A DNA stretch of 64,000 bases from Calendula officinalis (taxonomy: Eukaryota > Streptophyta > Magnoliopsida > Asterales > Asteraceae): NCBI GenBank assembly GCA_963853835.1, contig OY970829.1:76499901-76563900 (forward strand), written 5' to 3'. Under the pieces are notes generated by a model that saw only the letters and a program-made list of their open reading frames with translations, did not search any database and was not told the DNA's origin. Positions 24,300 to 37,256 of this stretch are shown here, in pieces. Within the stretch, counting starts at the first letter, position 1; each line of letters opens with the position of its first letter. Made by a program: the position numbers and the translations under genes.

Positions 24300-25036
24300 T
24301 ATTAACCGAACTGAATATTGAATTGTTTGGGATTGAGCTCAATCGAGAATTAAGAAAGTGGTTTCGGCTGAACCGAAGACCGCAGATGATGCTCGGAACC
24401 GAACGGAACCGGATTGATAATCATGCTGGAACCGAATTGAAATTAGAATTGAAGAAATATCTTCGACTTTTTTTGTTTTTGTTTTTGGTTGGTTTTGGAT
24501 CGAATGAAACTGCTTGGAACCAAAACGGGACTGAGAATCCATTTTTCATGAAAATTAGAACGAGAATCAAACCGATATAGCTCGGTTCGGTCAGATTTGT
24601 TTCGGTCCGGTTCAATTTTGCGATTTTAGTCGGTTCTTGGTTAAGTTTGGACAGACTAAGTATTGTTGCTTGTAATGCAACTATGAGAATCACCTTTTGT
24701 ACTTTATTGAACAATATAATAGAGAAGTAAAAGTTGTAAATATCAGTACCGTACTTCAAGTCAGTGATGACATTGCTTGCATTCATGATCTTGATTAGGG
24801 GTGAGCAGAAAAAGAGGGTAACCGAAATCAGAACCGGAACTGTCTCGGAACTGGAGGTTCCGGACCAGGAACCTGCTAGGAGGTTCCGGTTCCTAAAATC
24901 ATGGAACCCACCCCCCCCCCCCCCCCCCCCCATAAGAGGTTCCGATTCTCAAAATTAAGGACTTGGAATTGATGGATAACATGGAACCGACGGTTACACG
25001 GTATGTTTTTTTTTTAAATATATAATATATAATATA
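24300..25036. other. Repeat remnants rich in ACCGAACC words and a poly-C tract
   Basis: No gene. Degenerate GGTTCGGTT/ACCGAACC words occur through 24310-24650 and 24779-24960. The sequence AGGGGTGAGCA at about 24797 matches the terminal repeat of the hAT-type element at 54950-55579, so part of this may be a truncated relative. A run of about 22 C residues lies at 24910-24931. Confidence 0.5.
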
Positions 25037-25307
25037 CTCCATCCGTCCCACAAAAAACTTCTCATTTCACTTTGGCACAAGTTTTAAGGTGATAGTTAGT
25101 GGCGGGTCATTGGTAATAATTTTGATTAAAATATAAGATTGGTTTGGACTTTGGAGAGAGAAATGTAGTTAGTGAATAGTTAGTGGTGGAGTCTTTAATA
25201 ATAATAGTATTTTATTATGTGAAGTCCATCAAATGTAAGAAATGAGAAGTTTTTTGTGTGACAAAAATTTAGGGTGAAATCGAAAGTTTTTTGTGGGACG
25301 GGGGGCA
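25037..25307. mobile_element. Stowaway-like MITE, second family, copy A
   Basis: Begins CTCCATCCGTCCCACAAAAA and ends with an inverted AGTTTTTTGTGGGACGG, with TA at each side. It has the same family signature as 36660-36921 (the CTTCTCATTT block next to the terminus). Confidence 0.7.
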
Positions 25308-25369
25308 TATTATACATGATTATATTAAATAGATTTATGATATATTTAAATGTAAAATACTAGTTCAAA

Positions 25370-28336
25370 TCTATTCTATCTATAATTATAATAAAACAAG
25401 CTTCTAAGGTGCCACATGACCTTTTTTAACCCTCAGCGCTGCCACGTGTCGCTCTCTTATTGGGCATCCACTTTATTTTCCCGACCAAAGAATTTCGTTT
25501 ATGACTTGCTGTTGGCGAATTAAATGCATAATAACAAGAAATACGTTAATTTAGAATGACATCAATTTGTAATTGGTAATTATTTCTTAAAGAAGGAAAT
25601 TGTATAATCACAGCAATTGGTAATTTGGAAACAACATTTTATTAAAACCAACATTCATGGGATTCAATAACAACGATTGAATGGTAGTCTAAAATAATGA
25701 ACATCCTTAACAATTCCCTTTTCATATTGATCATATATACCAGCACCCTTAATACGAATTTATAATAACCTAAATTACTGAATATTTTCCTTATATACGA
25801 TTGTTTCTAAAGGGCACCCTTATACGATATTTTATTTTTACCTATTTAAAGTCTACAAATAGCATGAAATTTAATAGTAAGTTCTTTGAAAAAGTTACAA
25901 TCTCAAGCATCCTTAAAGACCATCAACATCATCATCCATGGTATGTTTTTTGTTTCCCACATATGATTCAGACTGCATAATTTATATGTACTGCTTTTTA
26001 TAATGTACTGTAATGTATACAATGAAAGAAGGAAAAGTTACACGTGATGGAATAAAAGGTAATTAATTATTCTCAAGATGTTTTAGTGTTTCAAATTTTG
26101 AATCACGTGTTGGAAGTAGTTATAAAAGACCATCTGCTAATATATTTCTTGAAGATGGTATGTAACACCCCGAGACCCGGCCTAACATTTTTAAGGTTAT
26201 CGGTAAGTTTATTTTATTATTTATTATTTTATATAATTTATTTGATTTATTAGAATTTTTAACCACGGGGTTAAAAATTAGCAAAACTGAGATAGATATA
26301 TATTAGTATGATTTTTATATATCTGAGTCCATTTTTGAACCGGGTTTCTAGTGGTATTTTTAGTTTTGAAATCAGAGTTCGTTTAGGGTTCCAAATTAAT
26401 TAGTGTAGTTATTAATACATTATATTATAATGTGTAAAAAAGAAGAAATTAGATTTTTAGAGGGTGGGTACGTGTAATGTATAGAAAGATGGGGAACATT
26501 CATTTTTCTTCCTCTCTTTTGTCTGGAACGTAAATCGCACACACACACATACCGTCACTTTGTTTTTTTGAAGAATTGTGATTAAAGCTTGCAACTTTTG
26601 TGGTGTTTCCATCTCTAAACTTGGAAATCATCAAGGAAGAGGAAAGGGAAAAGCGAAGACTCAGTGATATAAGACGACTGAGTGGTCATCGATAGTGCCA
26701 AGGTGAGTGGATTTATAACCTTTGTACTGTTTAATTGCAATGGTTTAGGTTGCAATTTGTTTGGTTTGGTTTTGGAAAAATTTTGACCGGGCATAACTTT
26801 TTGGGACAAAAGGGGCAGAAATTTTTGGACGAAAAGGGCAAATTTTTTTGGGACGAACCAAAACCAAACAGAAACTCGAAATAGCGAACTCGGAACTTTT
26901 CGCGACGCGAATTCTTGGCGTGGGCAGAAATTTTTGTTGTGGGCGGAAATTTTGTGACGGACTGTTGTTTGGCTGCAAAACTTTGTGTTGTGATTTATAC
27001 AGTATTATTTAATGTTAATTAACTGGCTATGTGTTAATTAATCGATATGTGCACATGGAAAAGTATAGAGGCAGCTTGACTGGGTGGCTGGGCTTTCGTT
27101 TACTGTTAGATAACGGTAATTGTACCTTGGCATATTCGTTGTGTCTTAAGGAAGCTTTACCATTGCTAATGAGTAAAGGGCTATCGGTAAGCTGTTGTTA
27201 GGCCCACAACAGTTGTAAGGTTCCGCAAAACCGCCGTACCTCTCGTTATATGTGATTAAGTGATAGAGATTGTGAATCGAAATTGTTGGATTTAGACATT
27301 ATAATATGTTATAGTTTCAATCACTTAGCTTTGTGCTAATCCCCCACTGTGTTGATTCTTTTGTAGGTTTTTGGGAAGCTCTGATTAGGAATGGATGACC
27401 AAATCATAAAGATAGTTTTTTTGAAGTCGAGCCCGAAATTTTATAACACCGTTTTGTGAATATTAAATTACTTTACTTTTACATCGTCTGTAAATTAATT
27501 AGTTTAAACGCTTCCGTGTTTTCTAAAAAAAATGGCATGAAAATTACGGTGTTACATGGTAGATCTTTATTAGACTTTCAAATGAAGCTTAAAAGTTGAC
27601 TTGAACAAAAGACCATAGATTATCAACAATGAAACTTCAGATGATGAAGAAATGACTTAAAGTTATAGCAAGTCGAATATTGCTATTAGTGTAATGGACG
27701 GGTGTTTAGTGTTTGTATATTGGTTATAGTTTAATGGATAATTTAACTTTTAAAGTCAAAATCACACTTGATATTTATGTATATGTTGACTGTTTATGTA
27801 ATTTATGATACCGTTTATGTATGTTGTTTCGTATATGTATTTACGTAATTTATTACAATTTTTGATTGTTTAACTTTAAATGTCAAAATATAACATGATC
27901 TTTATTTTATATTATTTAAACTGCACTCCTTAATCTACATCATTTTGTCTACGCGTTAGGCTATCAACCTTTTGATGATATTTATTTCATGTTAAACGAA
28001 ATCAAAAGTATGAAACCAAAAAATAAAATGAAAAGGTAAGATTAATGACAAGTCATGTGTGAGTTTTGGTTTTCAAGTCAAGTAGATATACCGTTTACTA
28101 ACAAATAACAATTAATCTTCGAAAGACAAGTAACAACTAATCGGATTTATAGCTAAGCACTTTTTATTAATGATTAGAAATTTGAGTTCTGTATTTTTGT
28201 ATGGTCCAATATATTTTTTATTAATCGGATTTTTTGTATTTTGTATTGTTTGTTGATCTGTTTTTTTACTGCTGAATATTATTAGAGTTCAGTGTAATAA
28301 TCGAAAACCCGTGATTTTTCGCGGGCTATAACCTAG
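25370..28336 (+). mobile_element. Helitron (plus strand), non-autonomous, with nested solo LTR
   Basis: Starts TCTATTCTATCTATAATT at 25370 after an A, carries GCCACGTGTC near its 5' end, and ends with a hairpin ACCCGTGATTTTTCGCGGG followed by CTAG (28333-28336) and a T. Both ends satisfy A/T insertion without target duplication. The 3' hairpin is nearly the same as in the minus-strand Helitron at 11178-13654, so both belong to one family. No Rep/helicase is seen. About 1.4 kb of its length is the nested solo LTR, leaving about 1.57 kb of Helitron proper. Confidence 0.82.
26161..27556 (+). mobile_element. Solo LTR nested in the Helitron
   Basis: Begins TGTAACACCCCGAGACCCGG and ends ACGGTGTTACA, that is TG...CA with a short inverted repeat TGTAACACC/GGTGTTACA, and is flanked by the five-base duplication TGGTA (26156-26160, 27557-27561). 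At 1396 bases with no internal gag/pol it is a solo LTR. It shares GACTCAGTGATA and AGGTGAGTGGATTTA (about 26660-26720) and the TTCGCGACGCGAA palindrome (about 26898) with the reverse-oriented LTR remnant at 61387-62640. Confidence 0.82.
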
Positions 28337-29574
28337 TAATAATATAAAATTGACCATACTCGTTATAATTAAGTCAGAAATTGGGAGGGACATTCACTTG
28401 TCGTGAGGTCGTATATTTGTGACTGACTTTCATATGAATCACACATTTACTATGTTTTTGTCATTCTTATTTACTTATTTTTATTTTTTGAACAATATTC
28501 GTAATCGTTGAACTATATTTAAAGTCGTTAAACGATATTTGTAATCGTTAGTTTGTGTGATTTATTATCTTCTTTATTCAGTAAGTAATGTTAAAAATTT
28601 TTGAATTTAGATACAGGGTAACCGGAACCTACCCTGGAACCGGTGGAATTGATAAGTTTATTTGAAGAAGGAGGGAGTATACATGTACATAAATCCACTA
28701 TTTCACATAACCTTAAATAAAAACAGTTAATATTTAATGACTTTGCTAAATATAACAACATTGTTTAATTCCGTAAAAAACATAATGTGTGGATGGTAAA
28801 AGGTAGACAATCATACTTTTATTGATAGTAGATACAAAAATTAAGAGTTGATATGTTCAACTTAACTACCAACACTTTAAGGTGATTTATTAATACTCAA
28901 CTACAAATAGGTGATTTTGATTTACTTATTAATAAGGAACTATTGAAAAACTACCAACTATTTAAAGAACGTGCTTATTAAAAGTTTGTTATTAAGTGTA
29001 TTCATAAGAGTGTCGGTTAATGAAAATATCTATGCTAATTAATTTGATTTTTTGGATTTGGTAAGCATATGTGAACAACCAGTATTATTGTAAGTTATTT
29101 ATCTTCTAAATATGGGTTTATACCAACAAGCCTATGAGTATGATAAATACTATATTTGCATAACTAGATAAAAAGTAATTGTAACAATGTAACATGGTTG
29201 CTAATTACAGCCTTATCATTTTCTTTCCTTTTTAATCAAATTTGATATCATGAATTAGTGATTTCAATTGAGTTAAACGGGTTGGGTTAGGTTCTTATTA
29301 CGTCGTGACAGATTTATAGTAAAATATTAAGTGAAGAAATATTGTTAATATGAATGTATAAGTTAACTTTGACTAAAATATCAGTTGGAGTTTATAATTC
29401 CTAAACCGATTTACAAACTAAACACACCGTTAACTTGGAGTTTATTTTTAACATAGTAGTATGATTTTTTGCAATTTTTTTGTGTAATTTAGGAGCTAAA
29501 GTACCACGCGCTTTTGGAGGTGCGCGTGAGATAATAATGAAATAGAGGTAAAACGAAAACCCTAGGGGGTGTTT
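28337..29574. other. Intergenic, no gene seen
   Basis: AT-rich sequence between the Helitron and the CID4-like gene. A GGAGGGAGTATAC fragment at 28670-28682 looks like the end of a Stowaway-type element. Nothing else can be assigned. Confidence 0.5.
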
Positions 29575-29682
29575 GGGAAAGCTTATTTAAAGGGATTTAT
29601 GGCTTATAAATTTATATAATAATCCCGTTTATATAAGCTTATAAGCCATAAGTCCTCTTAATTAAGCTTTCCCAAACACCCC
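29575..29682. mobile_element. Short hairpin MITE upstream of the CID4-like gene
   Basis: GGGGTGTTTGGGAAAGCTTA at the left and its inverse TAAGCTTTCCCAAACACCCC at the right enclose a palindromic centre built from ATTTATGGCTTATAA and TTATAAGCCATAAGT. About 108 bases in total, immediately before the probable transcription start of the CID4-like gene. A decayed relative seems to lie at about 12486-12590. Confidence 0.65.
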
Positions 29683-29934
29683 TAAATCCCTAATCTGTCT
29701 TTTGGTGGGTAAATTTTGGAGAAAAATGATCACACGCTACTACTATTTGCTGGATTTGGGGTCCGAGTTTTGATTTGTTTTCAAATTTCCACCCAGAAAT
29801 CAGTCCACAAAACAGAGAATCGTTCGTTGCTTCCACCAATCGCCGGTGCTCTCGATCCGCCATCACGACGACCAATTCAACACACTTTCTTCCTCCGATC
29901 AACTTTTTCCTCTCTCCGCCCACAGATCTTTCCG

Positions 29935-30650
29935 GTAAGCTTTAATTTATCCTATTCTACCTTTAATTAATCAGTTTATTGCAGTCTGTTCATGTACAAT
30001 GTAACGCACACGCATTAGAGGAATAGCATAGATCAATGGTGATTTTGGTAGGATTGTGTATGGATGCGTACTTTGAAATTGCTTGGATCGAATACATGCA
30101 GCATGATGCCTACAGTTTCATTGTACTGATTACATGGATTCTGATTAAATTAGAACGCCTATTGATGTTTTTAGTTTAGATTAGTTGTTTTATGTTTTTT
30201 TTCCTTTTTTTCCTACCTCTAATTCGCATGGTTTGTAGGATTTGAGAACCTAATAAGAACACCATGGGAACTCTAGGGTTTTTGAGGAGGGGTTTTAGAG
30301 TAGTTTATTGTGCTCCAGCTATTAATTCATCTCTAGCTGTCTACTATGACTGCTGATTGCTGAATGGCAATAAGCTTGGAAAAGGATGACCAACAATTAG
30401 CTGCCCAACTCTTAGGTTATTGATTAAGCAATCATAACTAATCAAATAACTGCCTAACTTTTAGCGATTGATTAAGCAGCCATAACTAATCAAAGTGTTA
30501 GGGCACACTTAATGAATAAGTGATCATTTAAGCAGCCCTAAGTGAAAATCATTAAAGAATTTGTAAAAATAAGGGTTATATTGTTACCAACAGTCTAATG
30601 TTGGTCTCAACTTTTAATATATTAGTTACTTAACTGCTTTACTTTTGCAG
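29935..30650 (+). other. Probable 5' UTR intron of the CID4-like gene
   Basis: A GT donor follows TCTTTCCG at 29934 and an AG acceptor (TTACTTTTGCAG) ends at 30650, 38 bases upstream of the ATG at 30689. A leader exon of about 200 bases before it is rich in CTTCC and CTCTC. Leader introns are common in plant genes; this is inferred from splice-site quality. Confidence 0.55.
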
Positions 30651-30688
30651 TACATTATTTATTGGTAGATTAGAAGTTTTGTTCAAGA

Positions 30689-33600
30689 ATGTACCCACAA
30701 CAAGTTGTACAGTCCAGATCACCTGCAAATGGATTTAATCGAAGTAGAAATGAAAATAAAATGGAAAATAAATCTCAACCTGCAAAATCAAACTTCAACA
30801 GAATAATAACTGAAAACAAAGGGGATTTTGAAAGCCAATTACGTGACCGATTAGTTTATTTAACAACTTGTCTTATTGGTCATCAAGTAGAAGTCCAGGT
30901 CATCGATGGATCTGTTTTTTCTGGAATATTCCATGCAACAAATGCCGAAAAAGATTTTGGTAATTTTTATAATGTTTATATTGCTGTTGGAATAATCTTG
31001 AAATAATATTTTTTTTTATAATTTTTTAATGCTTCTGAGTTCTGACATTTGTTTAACTCATCATATTTTGCAGGAATAATCTTGAAAATGGCTCGTGTAA
31101 CAAAGACTGGTACATCTCGAGGACAAAATAGTTTTTTAGATTCTGTTCAAAAGCCTCCTTCTAGAACTTTAATAATACCTTCGAAAGACCTTGTGCAGAT
31201 TGTAGCTAAGGTTTGTTTAATATTGTTATTGTTTCTAAAAATTGATCATCGCTCGACAAATTGGTATTAAATTTGGGAGAAAGGAAGATAAATATCATTA
31301 TATACACATATATGTACATGTATACATATATATTTATTTATTAAAAATTGGGTATTAAATGGGATGAAAAATTGAATTCTTATCATTAACCCAGCCGAAA
31401 AGTAAAAAAATGAGAACATTTTAGTCAAGTTCAATTTGATTTTCCTTTTTAACAATAGTTATTATTGTAATTTTAAAAGTTCAATATTTTGAAGAGTAAA
31501 ATAGGTAAATTACAAACATTCATTCATTTATTTACTTTACAAGAACTAACAGCTGTACATGATTCAACTTCAGATTTTAGAACCATCTCTGATTATAATT
31601 AGTGGTTTTCACAAAAAAAAGAAGGATAAGGTCATTGAGTGAATCTTCATTGAGTAATTATCTTTTAATTAATTAGTATTTTATTCGATAGTAATTTATT
31701 CGTATTAGGATAGGATTTATTTTAGGTTTGGTTATATCACTTATATGTATAAATGAATAATGATAATGTTTTCATTGTTCAGAGTGTATCTGTAACTAGG
31801 GATGGATTAATGAATGAATTTCAAAATGATCAAGTGCATGATATTATGATAGATTCATCTATTTCTCAATCCAGACATGTTGATCTAGAAAGAGAATTGG
31901 AACCATGGGTCCCAGATGATGATATTTCAGAGTGTCCCGAATTAGACAATACTTTTGATCGTCATTGGAACAGGTTCTATCTTTTATTAATCTTTACAAA
32001 TTTAAGTTAAAAACTCCAATCTTTTTTGTGTTTTAAATTGTTAATATCAACATGTGACGATTAATTGAAATTACTAGAAATTAAATATTATTAAATATTG
32101 ACTAAATTACATAAATCGTCCCTCAATTTTTATTATTACACAGATAGTCCTTAATTTTGAAACTTGTAACACCAATGGCCCCTAAAACAAAAGAGGTCGT
32201 TAAGTTTTTAGGGACCATTGATGTTACAAGTTTCTAAATTAGGGATTATCCTTGTAATAGAAAAAGTTAAGGGATGAAACCGCAATTTCATACAAACCAC
32301 ATGGATGATTTATGTTACAAGTTTTTTTTTTAATATACTATTGAGTAAATCACACCAATCATCTTTATGGTTTTATGCCAAAGATCACCAATACTCCTTT
32401 AGTTTCAAAAATTACACTCGTAGTCCTTATTTCTGAAACCTATTGCCCTCGTGGTCCTTTACACTAATTGACGTTAAAATTTTCTGTTAATTCATCCCAT
32501 TTGCAGTGCACATGAGGGTATTTTCGACATTTTACAACTTTTTCTTTTAAATTGATACAAACCATAAGGACGATTGGTGTAATTTACTCTTTACCTTTTT
32601 TAAATTTACCAACAATTTTTGCAATTTATCAGGGGTTGGGATCAATTTGAAGCAAATGCAACATTATTTGGAGTAAAAAGTACATTTAATGAGGAACTTT
32701 ACACTACAAAACTAGATAGAGGTCCTCAAATGAGAGATAGAGAAATAGAAGCCTTAAGAATAGCTAGAGAAATCGAGTGTGAGGACACTCAAGATCATCA
32801 TTTAGCTGAGGTAATTAATAATTAATTAATCAATTTTTTAATATATAAATTTCATGTTTTTTACTTTCTGTTGTAATTAGGAAAGAGGCATCCACTTTCA
32901 TGACAAATTTGATCTTGATGAAGAGACTAAATATTCATCAGTTTTTCGTGGGGTTGATGATAGTGGTTATGATGAAAATGAGGATATTTTGGATTCACAA
33001 AATGACGAAACGTTTGGAGATGTTTCTGATTTTATAAATAACAACTCATTTACTGATTTAACAAGTGGTAAAAGTAAAAGTGGATCTCAATTACCATCAG
33101 GTTTTCCAACAATGGTACATATATTAACATCTTAATTTCTCAACTTTATCTTCTATAGAATTCTTGTTAAGTTTCAATCATAGTCTTATTGAGCCAACTA
33201 TGCCTTTATCTAAATATAACACAATTTAAGGGTGAGCATCGGTTGGTTTGGGTTGGTTATGGCCCAAAACCGAACCAAAACCTAAAATTTTTGTTATTTA
33301 GAAACAGAAACCCAACAGTGAGAAAATTAGTTATTTTCGGCTCAAAAATGTAGTAATATTATCAAAATTAGCCCAAATAGAAATATAACATTATACGTAT
33401 ATGCAAGTAATTAGATGGAGTGATGGACCAATATATTTTTTTCAACCCTATTTAACATCTTAGGCTATAATAAAAATATATTTTCTTCACATAATATTAA
33501 AATGGGGCAATTCGGTTAGTTTAGTTTTCTATATAAATCTGAAATCGAACCGAAAATTCAGGTTTTAAAAAAAACCAAGACCGAATCGGTTAATTCAGTT

Positions 33601-35667
33601 AATAGTTTGGATTTTGCTAAAAAAATCTGTTAATATTCCATGTTATGCAGATCGAGGTCAGCGATTTGCTCCCATCTGGTCTTTTGGATGGTCAAAGCAG
33701 GTACATATAAATGTTTTAAATTGTGTTTAATTTTTAATGTAGAGTTGACTTTTAATATTTGTTTCAGTATTCAAGACAATCAGAGTAACAAACTACATAC
33801 GGGACGTAATTACACCAAAGAGAAACACATGGTAGGTTTAGTTGTAGAAAATTGAGGCAGTTTCTAGAAATGCTTTCAAGTAAAAGTCAACTTTGAAGGA
33901 AAAAAGTCAACTTTTTAATTTTATAACAAAATTTCTAAGAACTGACTTTTAGGGTCTGTTTGGTTGGCGATGGATCATTACATTCCGTTATCATGTTTGG
34001 TTGGCGCCTAGAATGGAATGAGTTCCAAATCCAATTTTTCATATTGTCCATAAAATTAAGGCAAAGATTTATCTTTATTTTATATATTATTAAATAAGAA
34101 TTTCTAATATTTATTTATACACATAACAGAAATTAAATGTAATACAAATCCATTAAATCTAAATACATATTTTGTAGTTATTTTTATGAAAAAATGCTAA
34201 TTTAATTACATATTTTTTAATTTTATATATTAGATTGTATATAAATATGTTACTTAGTTCTATTTTTTTTTTTTTTTGTTCCATTATTAATGCAGGTGTA
34301 TGAGGAAAACCAGGCTTCAAAATCTGAGGGTTAGTATTTTGTACACTTTATTATACTTTATGTATTATGATTTAAATTAGTACTATATTTTAATGATTTT
34401 TTAATAAACAGAATCATCATTGGGGCTAAATAAGGAAATTAGTGGTGATAAAGATAAAACACTTTCAGCAACGGCTACTGCATACGCACCAACAAATGTG
34501 CCATCTAAAACTCAAGAAAAAACAAATTTTAGTCAAGTATCAGAAACTGCAACTGCCAGCTCAGCACCATCCACATCAGCATCTGGAAATGTTGCCCCCA
34601 CTGCTGCTGCAAGTGCCCCTGGGTTATCACCTAGCTCATCAATGGGTTCTTTGACTTCAGAAAAGTCAACGTTGAATCCTCACGCAAAGGTTAACTTGAA
34701 AAGTTACAGAAATTGTCCCTGGGGTATTTCGGATACTAAAAATAAAAATAAGGGTATTTTGGTCAACTTAGGTGGAAAATGACGAAATAAATGAAAAAAA
34801 AAGTTTAGGAACAAAAACACAGAATCTGAAATACCCTAGGGGTAATTGATGGAATTTACCCTTAAAAATAATATAGTGCTCTGATTTACTACTAAATGAT
34901 TTAGGATGTTTTATGCATTAAATTTAAAGTGTGAGTCTCGACCTATTTGACCCGTTGACTTGTTTCTTTTAAATTTATTTAATTTTAATTTAAATGTTCT
35001 GTTTATGAATTTTTTTTTTTTCCTTCAGGAATTTAGACTGAACCCAAAAGCCAAAAGTTTTGTTCCATCATCACCTGCACCATTACGGGCTGCATCTCAA
35101 GTATCTGATACCCCTTTCTACTACCCAGCTCCAGTGCCACCTATGCATGGCATGCCACCTGGCATTGGAGTAAGTTCTCATTCGTTAATTATATTTTTTA
35201 TTATTATTTTCTTTTTGCAATTAATTAACATGTTAATATATTTAATTTTGTGTAATTTACCTTTTTATAGATGGGACCCTCATTCCCTCCCCACCAGCCT
35301 GTCTTATATGGTCCTCAAGGAACCCCTTTGCAATCCCCACAACCATATTTTCACCCAAACGGTCAACAGGTATGTTGACTTTTATTGACTGAAATGTTTT
35401 TTTTCCAGGAATTAAATCTTAAATGGTTTTAAATTGTAAATTGTAATGGTAAATGTGTTAATTATTACAGTATGGGGGGCAGCAGATGGTTTTTGGTCAA
35501 CCGCGACCAGTGGTGTACATGCCAACTTATCCTCCAGTAAGATAATTGATTTTGACTTTGACTTTGACTTTTCATGTGTTCCATTAAAGGAAGAGACTTT
35601 TAGGTTGACTTGTGATTTGGGTTGTTTGACTTAACAGGAAAGGCCGTATAAAGGAAGAGACTTTTAG
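30689..35667 (+). CDS. CID4-like: PABP-interacting protein, CID3/CID4-type ataxin-2 homologue
   Basis: Fourteen coding exons: 30689-30959, 31074-31210, 31783-31973, 32633-32810, 32881-33114, 33651-33700, 33768-33831, 34296-34329, 34412-34689, 35029-35169, 35271-35369, 35471-35536 and 35638-35667 are the thirteen that I could place, preceded by a non-coding leader exon. All junctions stay in phase and give 590 residues. The family binds poly(A)-binding protein and acts in cytoplasmic mRNA control. The LSm-like ataxin-2 domain begins LRDRLVYLTTCLIGHQVEVQ (residues 51-70); the LsmAD region spans about 200-260 (WDQFEANATLFGVKSTFNEE, EALRIAREIE); the PAM2 motif STLNPHAKEFRLNPKAK (about 472-488) is split by an intron; the C-terminus is rich in Pro, Gly and Gln and ends YKGRDF. 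Retaining intron 1 or the PAM2 intron would truncate the protein within the LSm or PAM2 region. Confidence 0.92.
32343..32589. mobile_element. Mutator-like MITE in the CID4-like gene
   Basis: GAGTAAATCACACCAATCAT at the left and the inverse ATTGGTGTAATTTACTC at the right, within the intron before the WDQFEANA exon. The terminal GAGTAAAT is shared with 21673-21988 and with the Pack-MULE. No clear target duplication is visible. Confidence 0.5.
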
Positions 35668-36659
35668 GTAGGTCAAACGATCTGAGCCGTTGATAACTAT
35701 CAGATGATGCAAATCTTTGATAAAAGGATGTGAGATTCAACAGCTCGATTTGCACAAGGGAAAAAAGACTAACTGCCGTTTCTTCCAATGTTGCTCCTTT
35801 TTATTTTCTTCTTGTTTCGGTGTGATGTTTTTCTATTTAATTTGTGTTATTTGAACCATACAAAATTGGAAAAAAGGTACATTTTATATCCTTTGATTGT
35901 TGTTCATCTCTAGTGTTGTGTTTGATCAACTGTTTTGGTAATCATTTTAGTATGTACTTAGAGCATCACATTCATAACCCTTTATTGTTTATCAAAGTCG
36001 TAGTGACGTGTATAAATTCAGACCTTTAGCCAAATAAACATTTATGTGATGTTAGATTGAAGAGAAGTTTATGTTTTTAGTCAAGGAAAATGTTAGACAA
36101 TTAATGGTTAAATTTTACTTTTATAATTATAAATTTTAACTAATAAGATATCACCTACTAAAAATTACCAACCACTTTAGAGTGATTATGCCCTTATTCT
36201 TTCATAATTGTACATTTAACCGACCTTAAATATTGCCCTTAGGCAGTTAGGCTACTAGATATGTACATGTTTGCTAGTGGTATGGTCCTGGATGGTAAAC
36301 CACTACACCGTGCTCTATATGTGGACACCCCCTCCCAATAGTGTGGTCCAAATTTGTGGACATGCGTAGCCACGGTGACATGCGACCATGGAGTGGCTGT
36401 GAGACTGGTAGGTCTCCAGTCATTCAGTCATTCTTATAACTAATTATATAAATAAAGATGATAAAACACATAATTATAAAATTATTATATATTTTGGCAC
36501 ATCCAGTCATTCTTATAACTAATTAACTATAAATATTGACTCATATACATCAATTGCTTAATACATCTAAAAAACACAACTTATTACGGATAAACATAAA
36601 TCAAATTAAAACTCAACATACACAAATTTTACACCCAGTTTTAGCTTTTTAGCAAAGTA
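35668..36659. other. 3' flank of the CID4-like gene and intergenic repeat remnants
   Basis: The first few hundred bases are probably its 3' UTR. The stretch 36240-36420 holds GTGGTCC and CATGCG words like those at 40820-41030 and looks like a degraded repeat. No further gene was seen. Confidence 0.45.
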
Positions 36660-36921
36660 CTTCCTCCGTCCCACAAAAAACTTCTCATTTAACTTTAAAT
36701 TTTTGTCCCACAAAAAACTTCTCATTTCCTATATTTGATGAACTCCATACAATAAAAATCTATTATTACTAAAGATCTCACTACTAATATCCGCTAACTA
36801 TGTTTCTCTCTCCAATCCAATCTTATATTTTAATCAAAAGAATTATTAATGACCCACCACTAACTATCATTTAAAAACTTATGTAAAAATCAAATGAGAA
36901 GTTTTTTTGGGATGGAGGGAG
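36660..36921. mobile_element. Stowaway-like MITE, second family, copy B
   Basis: Begins CTTCCTCCGTCCCACAAAAA and ends GATGGAGGGAG, with TA at both sides (36658-36659, 36922-36923). The left terminus is partly duplicated: the block CCCACAAAAAACTTCTCATT occurs twice within 60 bases. Confidence 0.75.
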
Positions 36922-37135
36922 TATTTAATTTGCAACAGTACAGTACAACATCGTTTTGAAGTTAAAAGGAGTAAATGGATTTGACAAGATAGCAAAATTG
37001 GGCTGGATTTTATGCCATTGATATGCGTTTTCTCGTATCGGACTCGTCACCAACGAATTAAATATAGTTAAACCCCTCGATTATCAATACTTTCAAATCC
37101 GCCCCTTCACCATCATCATCTCTCTCACTCGTGCT

Positions 37136-37143
37136 ACGTGTCC
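37136..37143 (+). promoter_or_regulatory. ABRE-like ACGTGTCC upstream of the ALFIN-LIKE gene
   Basis: An ACGTGTC core lies about 115 bases before the ATG at 37257, amid pyrimidine-rich sequence. ABA-response elements have this core; whether this one is in the promoter or the leader cannot be told. Confidence 0.3.
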
Positions 37144-37256
37144 TTTTCTTCTCTAATAAACTTGCTTTACTGCAACTCTGCTATTCCTCTACTTTCTCCA
37201 ATCTCTCTGCATTTTTTGCAATTTCACACACTTTTTCATCATTCAAATCATAGAAA

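Noticed and set aside
24421..24958. Frames with poly-Gly or poly-Pro runs on both strands
   Set aside because: They come from the poly-C tract and repeat remnants.
26161..27556. A full LTR retrotransposon in the Helitron
   Set aside because: Only one LTR with its TSD is present and no gag/pol coding sequence, so it was called a solo LTR.
30689..31006. Short protein ending NVYIAVGIILK as a separate gene
   Set aside because: It is the first coding exon of the CID4-like gene read through into its intron; the spliced frame continues the LSm domain in phase.
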